6,577 nt of DNA, taken from contig DPYI01000042.1 of NCBI GenBank assembly GCA_003545435.1, positions 1-6,577 on the forward strand. Reading direction: 5' to 3'. The translations under genes were made by a program, and so were the position numbers. The notes below the pieces were generated by a model. The model was not told the DNA's origin and did not search any database. It saw nothing but the letters and a program-made list of their open reading frames with translations. This stretch comes from Patescibacteria group bacterium. GTDB lineage: Bacteria > Patescibacteriota > Microgenomatia > UBA10105 > UBA927. This document shows positions 1 through 6,181 of this stretch, piece by piece; position 1 is the first letter of the stretch, and each line of letters begins with the position of its first letter.

Positions 1-2
1 CG

Positions 3-3000
3 TCAAAAGAACCGCCGAAGAAGCCCGAAAAAGCAGCGTCGGCAAAAAGCGCGAAGGACGCAGCTATTGATGAGGCAAAAAAGACAATCAGGGACGTAAC
101 GAGTAAAGATGAGGCCGTCCGGATGGAAGCCATACAAAAACTCCGTAATCCTCCGCTGGAAAGTTTAGATGCAGCTAAAGCAACCCTCAGGGCAGCTCCT
201 ATTGGCGAGGTGAGCTGGCTTATCACATCAGCTGATGACATACAGTATTCTCCTGAGCTGGCAGTATTTGCAAAAAGACTTGCTGAAGCAGGAGAGCTCA
301 AAGACGATCCCCGCTGGCTTTTAGCAAAAACCGTGGAACTAGCCTACAGCGTGCGGGCAGACGCGACGCCTGAAGCTCGGCGGGAAATCAACGCCGCAGT
401 TGTAAAAGTCGGGAGCCGACTGCAGGAGATGATGAGAGACCAGGCATTTGAGGGGGTAGCCAATACTACGTTTGACGAAGCGCTGTATGGGAGCCCGATG
501 AGAGGAGCTATTTCTGCGCCGGAGAATGTGTTTAAAGAGGATAAGCCGGAAGAAGAGACCGTTACTGACCCGGAGCTTATCCGACTTCTGCGGGAAATCA
601 ACAATAAACTGTATACAGATCCTGAATACTTTGATGATCCAAAAAATTTGAAATATGACGTTGCTCGTCTTCAACAGCTTGCTGATAAGTGCGGCGTATC
701 CAGAATGCAGGTCAAAGAGGCAGTTGATCGTTTGATTACAGTGCGAAATAAATTTACGAGACAGCCAGAAGCAAACACTGATAGCCGCGGCAGAGAATAT
801 ATTGAATATGATGAAATTAAAAAATGGATTCTGAAAGAAGATCAGGTTACGGACAGAGATGTTTTTAGTTTTAATCATCTTACCCACGATGAAATAGCGA
901 AGCTTCGAAGAGGTGAAGAGGGCGCAAATGAGTTTTTCTATGAATTTATCACTGACATTTATTCTATGGGTCGGACGCCGGAACGGCCCGAATTGCCGCA
1001 AATGTATAAATTTGATGAATATATTGATTTTATGAAGTGGTCTCATCCTAAAAATACAAACTACTATACGCAATTACATGATTATGTTTGGAAAGAAATG
1101 CCAAAACACAATCAGATTATAAAAAATCTTCTCTATACGCCGGGCGATATTAAGGAAAAACTGAAAAATCTGCAATTTCTGACTCCTGCTGACCTTGACC
1201 ATTACACGAAAAATTTTAAATATTCCCATTACGCATTGTCTTTATATGACGAGGCAGTGTTTGATCTGTTGAGTGAGCGGAAAGTGAAATATTTGAATGC
1301 ACTTGATACTTTAAAACAAGGGGCGGATTGGACAAAAACATTTAACGAATATAATGACCTTGCAGCTAAACGGAAAATCGATCGGTTGTCTGTTGTGGAT
1401 GAAACGAGGTTTCAGCAACTCCAGGATACAATTGACACTGTCGGGTACGGAGTTAATTTGTGGGATTCTGACGTTCAAAACTACACAGAACTTGACCTTC
1501 AGATTAGCGTTCTCAATCAGGAGTTGGATGCGCTTAAAATCAAAGAGGCGAGTAAAGGATTAAATTCAGATGAAGGAGAGCGGAAAACCCTCTTAGAATC
1601 TGAGATTAAATATAAGCATAGGACCTTGCAGCGCATACAAACAGATGAGGATTATGAAAGTGAAAAACTCCGGCAGGGCCAACACAATAACAAAGGACTT
1701 TCAAAATTGGATATAGATGTAAAAGAGCGGCTTCGTTTGCTTCTCAAAGACCGGTATCCGGAGAAAGAACCATCTGAATGGGAGTTGAATATGGCTGTGT
1801 GGGCTGCCAGACAATGGGAAATCGGTAGTTCACATATTGTTTCGATTAGCGCCGGTATGTCAACGCGTCCTGCATATGAGTTTAAACACTTTGCAGAGAA
1901 AGCTGGTATTGACGTGGGGAAATACGTCATGAAAGCGCCCGCGTTCGAAGACATTCAAAGAGTGCTCAATCCGGAATTTTTCCAGGACCGGTTTAGCATG
2001 GGAGATAAAATAGGAGAAACATTTCATGCTCTTACTGACAGAAGCCTCCTGGAACGAAAAAAATACGTATTTAGAAACGACCCAAAATACAGAAGAGATG
2101 ATGAGAAGGATATGGACAAGACACAGCGGGAAACGCGGGAATTTATCCGTCAGGTCCAGGATGATACAGGTATTCCATATTCGGAAATGATTACGCAGGG
2201 TATTTTTCAGGCCGGCGGTGTTTTTGATAAAACCGGTTGGAGACTCCAGATAGCGACTCTTGAGGAAATGAGGAAAAAATATTTGGACATGCAGAAAAAC
2301 AATCTGCTTCCTGAAAATGCACAACTGGACAATCAGGGACTTGGTATACAGTTCTTATCAGGGAAAGATACGGTAGGTAAAAAAGAAATTCTTGAAAGGA
2401 TGGTTAAACGCGATCCTTCAAAACTTTACTTTTTTCTAAACAGAGAATTTGACAATATTTTAAGCAATCATGGTTTTTTTTCGGATGCGGATAAGCACAA
2501 GTTTCGACAGGCACTGTCAGCAGCACAGATAAAGACCTGGGACACAAAACAGCCGGGAGATAATCGACATTTGGTGTTTCAGGATGTGGACCTGACCGAA
2601 AAAACTCATTTTGATGCACTTTTAAGACCGATTTTAAAAAGTCACGGATTTTCTAAAGATCAGGCAAGCGGGCTTCTGACAGTTTTAGGGGAAGCGAAAA
2701 AAAAGTTTGATGAAAAAGCATTGGGGTTTGCAAAACACGACTGGCCGTTTACACTTTCCATAAACGATGTTGACTGGTCTGATGCAGCCATGTTCCAGAC
2801 AGGAAATATCGCAAATGACAGAAGAGGCCGTGATATGTATGGCATGTCTCAGGCAATGCAAATTTGGAATCAGATGTCCTCAGATCCTGAACTTCTCTGC
2901 AACAAAGATCCGAAAGAAACATTAAAAAAACTGAAAGAATTCCGGACGTGGGTGAATAGCTATACTACCGGAGGAGCAGCAGAAAATGCAACGTACGAGC

Positions 3001-3509
3001 TTGCACATGCATGGCTCAAGTTTAACAAACATAGAAACCGCTGGATTCAGGGGATACCGTTTGCAGAACAGACAATAAAGGTATTTTCGGAATTGGATAC
3101 CAGAAACTCTCTGATAAAAAAATTTGTTGATCTGAAAATTGAGATAAAAGGCCAGAAGCACTACTTATTTCAGGAGGAGTTGAGAAAAAAATTTGAAAAG
3201 AGCGTTTTTCAACGTACGCTAGAAAAAATGCCTCATAAGGCAGGAGAACTTATCTCCTATGCAACGCGGTTTACCGGTCCCCGGGGGAACGCGTTTGACG
3301 CAAAGGATCTTGATAAAGTTTTAGATGAAATGCTCATGATGGGAATTTTTAATTCAGATGAAGCACTTTATCATGATCTGCGAAACGAAATGAAATGCGG
3401 TTTGGGGTATCAGATATTAGGGCTTGCCTGGAAATATTGGTGGATTGCGCCTGTTGCTGCAGCGATTATTGGAGCCAAAGAGGGATTGGAAGAGGAGAAG
3501 AAACGATAA
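3..3509 (+). CDS. Very large protein of unrecognised family with C-terminal membrane helix (5' end outside window)
   Basis: I do not recognise the family. The frame is open from base 3 without a stop, so the ATG at 123 is probably an internal Met and the gene starts upstream of the window; 1168 residues are readable. Counting from the Met at 123, the visible parts are as follows. A Lys/Ala/Pro-rich stretch precedes residue 1. An HTH-like segment lies at 180-205 (LADKCGVSRMQVKEAVDRL). A charged heptad-like region at about 453-510 probably forms a coiled coil. Near the end, residues 1094-1117 (YQILGLAWKYWWIAPVAAAI) form one membrane helix, followed by the short charged tail GLEEEKKR. No signal peptide can be judged and no catalytic motif stands out; Cys is rare (190, 926, 1092). 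If the start is cytosolic, the protein would be tail-anchored with its bulk in the cytoplasm. It converges on the T4SS-like genes with a six-base gap, so a functional link is only inferred. Reality of the gene is near certain; function is unknown. Confidence 0.93.
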   Translation, partial: SKEPPKKPEKAASAKSAKDAAIDEAKKTIRDVTSKDEAVRMEAIQKLRNPPLESLDAAKATLRAAPIGEVSWLITSADDIQYSPELAVFAKRLAEAGELKDDPRWLLAKTVELAYSVRADATPEARREINAAVVKVGSRLQEMMRDQAFEGVANTTFDEALYGSPMRGAISAPENVFKEDKPEEETVTDPELIRLLREINNKLYTDPEYFDDPKNLKYDVARLQQLADKCGVSRMQVKEAVDRLITVRNKFTRQPEANTDSRGREYIEYDEIKKWILKEDQVTDRDVFSFNHLTHDEIAKLRRGEEGANEFFYEFITDIYSMGRTPERPELPQMYKFDEYIDFMKWSHPKNTNYYTQLHDYVWKEMPKHNQIIKNLLYTPGDIKEKLKNLQFLTPADLDHYTKNFKYSHYALSLYDEAVFDLLSERKVKYLNALDTLKQGADWTKTFNEYNDLAAKRKIDRLSVVDETRFQQLQDTIDTVGYGVNLWDSDVQNYTELDLQISVLNQELDALKIKEASKGLNSDEGERKTLLESEIKYKHRTLQRIQTDEDYESEKLRQGQHNNKGLSKLDIDVKERLRLLLKDRYPEKEPSEWELNMAVWAARQWEIGSSHIVSISAGMSTRPAYEFKHFAEKAGIDVGKYVMKAPAFEDIQRVLNPEFFQDRFSMGDKIGETFHALTDRSLLERKKYVFRNDPKYRRDDEKDMDKTQRETREFIRQVQDDTGIPYSEMITQGIFQAGGVFDKTGWRLQIATLEEMRKKYLDMQKNNLLPENAQLDNQGLGIQFLSGKDTVGKKEILERMVKRDPSKLYFFLNREFDNILSNHGFFSDADKHKFRQALSAAQIKTWDTKQPGDNRHLVFQDVDLTEKTHFDALLRPILKSHGFSKDQASGLLTVLGEAKKKFDEKALGFAKHDWPFTLSINDVDWSDAAMFQTGNIANDRRGRDMYGMSQAMQIWNQMSSDPELLCNKDPKETLKKLKEFRTWVNSYTTGGAAENATYELAHAWLKFNKHRNRWIQGIPFAEQTIKVFSELDTRNSLIKKFVDLKIEIKGQKHYLFQEELRKKFEKSVFQRTLEKMPHKAGELISYATRFTGPRGNAFDAKDLDKVLDEMLMMGIFNSDEALYHDLRNEMKCGLGYQILGLAWKYWWIAPVAAAIIGAKEGLEEEKKR

Positions 3510-3515
3510 AAGAGA

Positions 3516-5036
3516 CTATTCGGCTTTACCGCCTGCTGAAGGTTTTTTCTGCGGAAGATAATGAGTGATCATGGAAAGTTGGTATCCGTAGTTCATGAGC
3601 TGTCCTGCTCCTGTCCCGATAGGCCCGAGTATCGCGCTTGGTCCGGCTTGCACCATCGGTTTTGCCTTAAGCGCCTCTTTGATTGATCCGGCCACAGACG
3701 GAATAGCAAAGAGAATGCCAAGACCGATGACTCCGCCCATACCGCCTCCGGCGGCAGATCCAGTTCCCGCAGGAATTAAAAACGGCGGTCCCCACAGCCT
3801 TGCTCCGCCATAATCAGCTTTAACAAGAATAGTGCCGACAAGAAGCATGATTGCGGTGATGGGAAATACAGCAATGTTTGCAATGAGATTTTTTATCCAA
3901 TTTTCAAACGCGTGGCTTCCGGGAAACGCACTCAGCAAAAGCTGGAACGGCGAGATGAGGAGAGCTAAAATAATCTGAATATATGCACTTACCAAAAGGA
4001 AGAAAAGGCGGACAATGGCAATAAGAAATGCAAAAAAGATAATAACAAGTAGAAGAACCGGTACAGCGACGGCCCCCAAGACCGTCGCACCGACATTTCC
4101 CGTAAACAGCGTTGCGATGAGCCCGATAGTGCCGGGAACCGCCATGGACACAATGGGGATGTAATCACCAAACATGGCTGCAATATCATCAATAGAACTC
4201 AATCCTCCTCCGAGCATTTTCCTGAAAACCAACCAAAAATTCGACGAAACAAACGTATTTGCGGTATTTTGATCAATTGCTCCGTTGCTGATGGGTTGAA
4301 GTATGGAAACGGCAATCATGATAAAAAGGTACATGAAGTCAATCAACACTCCGACGATAGCATAGGAAAACGTGATGAGAAGGAGAGTAACAACAATATT
4401 TGGGAGTGCGTTCTGGACAGTGACGACGGTTTTCGGATCGATTTTTTTCCGGAACATAACGAGAAACCCAATAACAATCATGAATATTGCCAATAAAAGA
4501 TATGCAATATTCCGAAATGCTTTCCACATAGGGAGAAGCTGGGTTAGTCCGCTGAACCCCACGCCCTGTGCGTATGCGGATTTGGGAATAAATCCGAGAG
4601 ATTGCCCCATGTCTTTCACAAATGCATACGTACTGGCCGGCGGATGTGCATAGAGGTATGCAAGAGCAGAATCCGCTCCGTAGGCAAAACTTTCTTTGTA
4701 CATTTGTTCAAGATATGCTTGATCAGTGGAATTTGTGGTTACTCCTTTGATGGGTCCGGCTATTCTTCGGATGAGATCTGAATACATGGTGGTGTTGACA
4801 CTTGCCACATGCCCAACTGCGTTCATGTCCCGCTTGCTTTCTTCCTTGGCAGCATCCATCGCGTCCGGGAAATCCTGATCGACGTAGTCTGTGGTTTTAC
4901 TTGTTCCCTGACCTGTACCTTGAGTTGTGCCCTGAGGTTTTCCCTGAGCAAAAATCGGATGATATCCGAAGAAAGGCACCACCGGAGCAATCAGAAGTGT
5001 AATAACAACGAAAAATACAAAGGACAGTCTCCTCAT
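3516..5036 (-). CDS. TrbL/VirB6-like multi-membrane T4SS channel protein with signal peptide
   Basis: This 506-residue protein has a classic signal peptide: MRR, a hydrophobic core at 4-23, and a likely cut after PIFA (residue 30). A low-complexity Gly/Thr/Gln linker follows at 32-46, then a polar domain to about 150. The rest is membrane-rich, with helices near 173-195, 211-233, 234-248, 292-311, 316-342, 343-370, 384-404 and 433-452, and ends in a Gly/Pro/Lys-rich tail. This topology next to pilin-like genes fits the polytopic inner-membrane component (TrbL/VirB6 type) of conjugation-like type IV secretion systems. The assignment comes from topology and neighbourhood, not from a diagnostic motif. 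An in-frame TAG lies four codons upstream, which fixes the start region. No Shine-Dalgarno precedes the ATG; an AGGAG lies just inside the coding sequence instead. The gene sits downstream of the three pilin genes on the same strand and has its own promoter. A second AYAQG motif at 154-158 resembles a signal-peptidase cut site placed just before the membrane domain. Confidence 0.8.
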   Translation of the reverse strand: MRRLSFVFFVVITLLIAPVVPFFGYHPIFAQGKPQGTTQGTGQGTSKTTDYVDQDFPDAMDAAKEESKRDMNAVGHVASVNTTMYSDLIRRIAGPIKGVTTNSTDQAYLEQMYKESFAYGADSALAYLYAHPPASTYAFVKDMGQSLGFIPKSAYAQGVGFSGLTQLLPMWKAFRNIAYLLLAIFMIVIGFLVMFRKKIDPKTVVTVQNALPNIVVTLLLITFSYAIVGVLIDFMYLFIMIAVSILQPISNGAIDQNTANTFVSSNFWLVFRKMLGGGLSSIDDIAAMFGDYIPIVSMAVPGTIGLIATLFTGNVGATVLGAVAVPVLLLVIIFFAFLIAIVRLFFLLVSAYIQIILALLISPFQLLLSAFPGSHAFENWIKNLIANIAVFPITAIMLLVGTILVKADYGGARLWGPPFLIPAGTGSAAGGGMGGVIGLGILFAIPSVAGSIKEALKAKPMVQAGPSAILGPIGTGAGQLMNYGYQLSMITHYLPQKKPSAGGKAE

Positions 5037-5047
5037 ACGATGATTCT

Positions 5048-5077
5048 ATTATCGCAAGGGGAGTGAGGAGTAGTCAA
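5048..5077 (-). promoter_or_regulatory. Sigma70-type promoter for the TrbL/VirB6-like gene, near-leaderless
   Basis: On the minus strand TTGACT (5072-5077) and GATAAT (5048-5053) are separated by 18 bases. Each matches the consensus at five of six positions. The -10 box ends only 11 bases before the ATG at 5036, so a start point 6-8 bases downstream would leave a leader of about 3-5 bases, with no ribosome binding site. Confidence 0.6.
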
Positions 5078-5107
5078 TAGACGGGTGAAAAAAAATAATG
5101 CTTTTAT

Positions 5108-5123
5108 ATGTCTGATGTCTGAT
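5108..5123. repeat. Short tandem repeat (ATGTCTG, 2.3 copies)
   Basis: Two head-to-tail copies of ATGTCTG are followed by AT in the 103-base gap between the 506-residue gene and the 5140-5484 pilin gene. Its role is unknown and it may be chance. The rest of this gap holds the promoter described above and a run of eight A residues on the plus strand, with no convincing GC-rich terminator stem. Confidence 0.3.
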
Positions 5124-5139
5124 AGTTGAAATCTGGCCA

Positions 5140-5484
5140 CTATTTGCCGATATTGAGGTTAAATTCCGTGACATTGGCTCCGGTGAAAAGACCGATGAGC
5201 TGGAGTATAAGATATGCGCACACGATCACAATCAAACCGAGAATAGCATAGGTAAATGTATTTTTTGCTTTTTCCAGCTGTTTTGCGTCGCCTCCGGAAA
5301 ATAAAAATGTAAAACCTGCCATGACGATAACAACAAACAGCACAACGCCTGCAAATGCCGTGATGCCGGTGACCGCATTTTTGAAAAGGGAAGTGAGTGA
5401 TGCGATACTCGCCACATCTTTATCCGGTCCTTCCAGCCCAGACCATTGTTCTGCAGCATAAATATGGGGAAGAATATTCATCAT
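5140..5484 (-). CDS. T4SS pilin-like two-helix membrane protein (diverged paralogue)
   Basis: The 114-residue protein begins MMNILPHIYAAE and has two predicted membrane helices at about 38-62 and 77-100. They are joined by a short polar loop, SGGDAKQLEKAKN (63-75). This is the layout of VirB2/TrbC-like T4SS pilins, and of the T4SS pilin family described in Patescibacteria. It shares the Ser-Gly-Gly-Asp loop with the two upstream paralogues but lacks their QWITS and ARNKITHA motifs, so it is the most diverged of the three. The reading frame continues upstream to an ATG at 5559, but that extension runs through a palindromic repeat and across the promoter, so I start at 5484 (5481 is equally possible). 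The N-terminus has an Ala-rich cleavage-like site (IYA-AE) but no hydrophobic signal core in front of it. The likely role is a pilus or membrane channel subunit; this is inferred from the fold pattern and neighbours. Confidence 0.82.
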   Translation of the reverse strand: MMNILPHIYAAEQWSGLEGPDKDVASIASLTSLFKNAVTGITAFAGVVLFVVIVMAGFTFLFSGGDAKQLEKAKNTFTYAILGLIVIVCAYLILQLIGLFTGANVTEFNLNIGK

Positions 5485-5490
5485 AAACCT

Positions 5491-5519
5491 ATTATATACC
5501 ACAAATCCGTGCTTCTCAC
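5491..5519 (-). promoter_or_regulatory. Sigma70-type promoter for the 5140-5484 pilin gene, leaderless
   Basis: A perfect TATAAT (5491-5496, minus strand) lies 17 bases from GTGAGA (5514-5519), which matches TTGACA at four of six positions. Only six bases separate the -10 box from the ATG at 5484, so transcription would start at or next to the start codon. One arm of the inverted repeat at 5501-5529 lies in the spacer, and the -35 box lies over its loop. Confidence 0.6.
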
Positions 5520-5529
5520 ACGGATTTGT
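5501..5529. repeat. 11-bp perfect inverted repeat overlapping the pilin promoter
   Basis: The arms ACAAATCCGTG (5501-5511) and CACGGATTTGT (5519-5529) are exact reverse complements around a seven-base loop. The repeat covers the -35 box and spacer of the promoter that reads leftward. On the plus strand it is followed by a T-rich stretch (5530-5547), so it could also act as a terminator for rightward antisense transcripts. No rightward gene ends here, so an operator is at least as plausible. Confidence 0.65.
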
Positions 5530-5545
5530 TCTATTTATTCTTATT

Positions 5546-5627
5546 TTGTCATCCCGCACTTGATGAGGGATCCAGAGAGTAAAATCTAGATTCCCTCCGT
5601 CAGCTGACGGATTCGCAGGAATGACAA
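5546..5627. repeat. Palindromic dispersed-repeat-type element (82 bp)
   Basis: The ends are imperfect inverted copies: TTGTCATCC on the left and GGAATGACAA on the right. Inside are a degenerate hairpin GGGATCCAGA...TCTAGATTCCC and a perfect 16-bp palindrome TCCGTCAGCTGACGGA (5596-5611). It belongs by look to the 'GTCATCCC...GGGATCCAG' type of small intergenic palindromes spread through many bacterial genomes. It has no coding capacity of its own. It starts seven bases after the stop of the 5635-5976 gene on the minus strand, so it would form the 3' end of that mRNA and could stabilise or end it. Confidence 0.65.
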
Positions 5628-5634
5628 TGTGGAA

Positions 5635-5976
5635 TTATTGCGTATATGGTTTCGGAAGATTAATACCGCCTGAACCAATAATGCTGATTCCAAGGAAGTT
5701 TTGTACCAGCGCCATGATCGCCCATGCAGATCCGACAATGACCAGTCCGACGATGGCGTGGGTAATTTTATTGCGCGCCGCCTCCATGGCTGTTTTGTCC
5801 CCGCCTGAGGTGATCCATTGGATACCGCCTAAAATAAGGTACACAAATGTGATAAGGGCTGCAAGGATAAGCATTGTTCCCACGACTGCGCTGATGAGCG
5901 TTCCGATTTCCGTAATTTTTACTGTTGCTGGTTGGGCAATCGTAATATCAGCTGCAAAAACTTTTGTTATCCACAT
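5635..5976 (-). CDS. T4SS pilin-like two-helix membrane protein (middle paralogue)
   Basis: The 113-residue protein has predicted membrane helices at about 24-49 and 71-96 and a conserved loop GGIQWITSGGDKTAMEAARN (50-69) followed by KITHA. This matches the T4SS pilin-like families of Patescibacteria and the general VirB2/TrbC two-helix pattern. The loop and second helix are closely similar to those of the 6182-6538 product, so the two are tandem paralogues. The N-terminus MWITKVFAADI carries an Ala-x-Ala-like site without a preceding hydrophobic core. The start is well supported by a strong Shine-Dalgarno and by an in-frame TAA ten codons upstream. The C-terminal tail (SGGINLPKPYTQ) is polar. 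A dispersed palindromic element follows directly after the stop. Likely role: a membrane-inserted subunit of the secretion pilus or channel, by inference. Confidence 0.88.
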   Translation of the reverse strand: MWITKVFAADITIAQPATVKITEIGTLISAVVGTMLILAALITFVYLILGGIQWITSGGDKTAMEAARNKITHAIVGLVIVGSAWAIMALVQNFLGISIIGSGGINLPKPYTQ

Positions 5977-5979
5977 AGA

Positions 5980-5989
5980 ATCACCTCCT
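5980..5989 (-). promoter_or_regulatory. Near-perfect Shine-Dalgarno for the 5635-5976 pilin gene
   Basis: The minus strand reads AGGAGGTGAT with seven bases between GGAGG and the ATG at 5976. It complements the 16S 3' tail over about ten bases. No other gene in this window has a comparable site, and it fixes the start. Confidence 0.9.
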
Positions 5990-6001
5990 ATGAACTTTGT
6001 A

Positions 6002-6030
6002 AGTATACCTTACTTTCCAGCATGACGCAA
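6002..6030 (-). promoter_or_regulatory. Candidate sigma70-type promoter for the 5635-5976 pilin gene
   Basis: TATACT (6002-6007, minus strand; five of six consensus) lies 17 bases from TTGCGT (6025-6030; three of six). A start about seven bases downstream would give a leader of roughly 20 bases that includes the Shine-Dalgarno. The -35 box is weak, so confidence is moderate. Confidence 0.5.
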
Positions 6031-6082
6031 TAATTTGATATTGTCAACCCTTGAATAGACGTGAGACAAACCATTTGTCATC

Positions 6083-6175
6083 TGTCAGCGCGAGTCCCGC
6101 AAGGCGGGACGTGGAGATCTTTATAATAAAGATTGCTTCGTCTCCCGACATGACATCGGGATTCTCGCAATGACA
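6083..6175. repeat. Palindromic dispersed-repeat-type element (93 bp) with three hairpins
   Basis: The terminal inverted repeats TGTCAGCGCGAG (6083-6094) and CTCGCAATGACA (6164-6175) pair at ten of twelve positions. Three internal stems follow: GTCCCGC/GCGGGAC with a three-base loop (6094-6110); ATCTTTAT/ATAAAGAT around one central base (6117-6133); and TCCCGA/TCGGGA with a seven-base loop (6143-6161). The right half resembles the 'GTCATTGCGAG...GAAGCAATCT' intergenic repeats seen in many bacterial genomes. It begins six bases after the stop of the 6182-6538 gene on the minus strand and may act as an mRNA 3' end or terminator structure. Confidence 0.65.
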
Positions 6176-6181
6176 TTTGAC

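Noticed and set aside
339..1073. Long open frames opposite the giant gene
   Set aside because: They lie fully antisense to a long continuous coding frame, show unbiased composition and no start signals, and are best read as chance frames.
2361..2384. Walker A-like GKDTVGKK in the giant protein (residues 747-754)
   Set aside because: The final Ser/Thr of the P-loop is missing (Lys instead), and no Walker B or glycine-loop context was seen.
5083..5107. Minus-strand terminator after the 5140-5484 pilin gene (run of eight T)
   Set aside because: Only A/T pairing precedes the T-run and there is no GC-containing stem, so an intrinsic terminator is not supported.
5485..5559. Longer N-terminus for the 5140-5484 pilin gene starting at the ATG at 5559
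   Set aside because: The 25 extra residues are charged, are encoded across the inverted repeat, the promoter and the edge of the palindromic element, and have no ribosome binding site.
5621..6025. Plus-strand open frame of 134 codons over the middle pilin gene
   Set aside because: It is antisense to a clear family member with a strong Shine-Dalgarno and a conserved paralogue; it also runs through repeat and promoter sequence.
6019..6047. Perfect TTGACA on the minus strand (6042-6047) as the -35 of the middle pilin gene
   Set aside because: At 17 bases the facing hexamer is CATGCT, only two of six matches. The TATACT box used by the favoured promoter is 34 bases away, which is too far.
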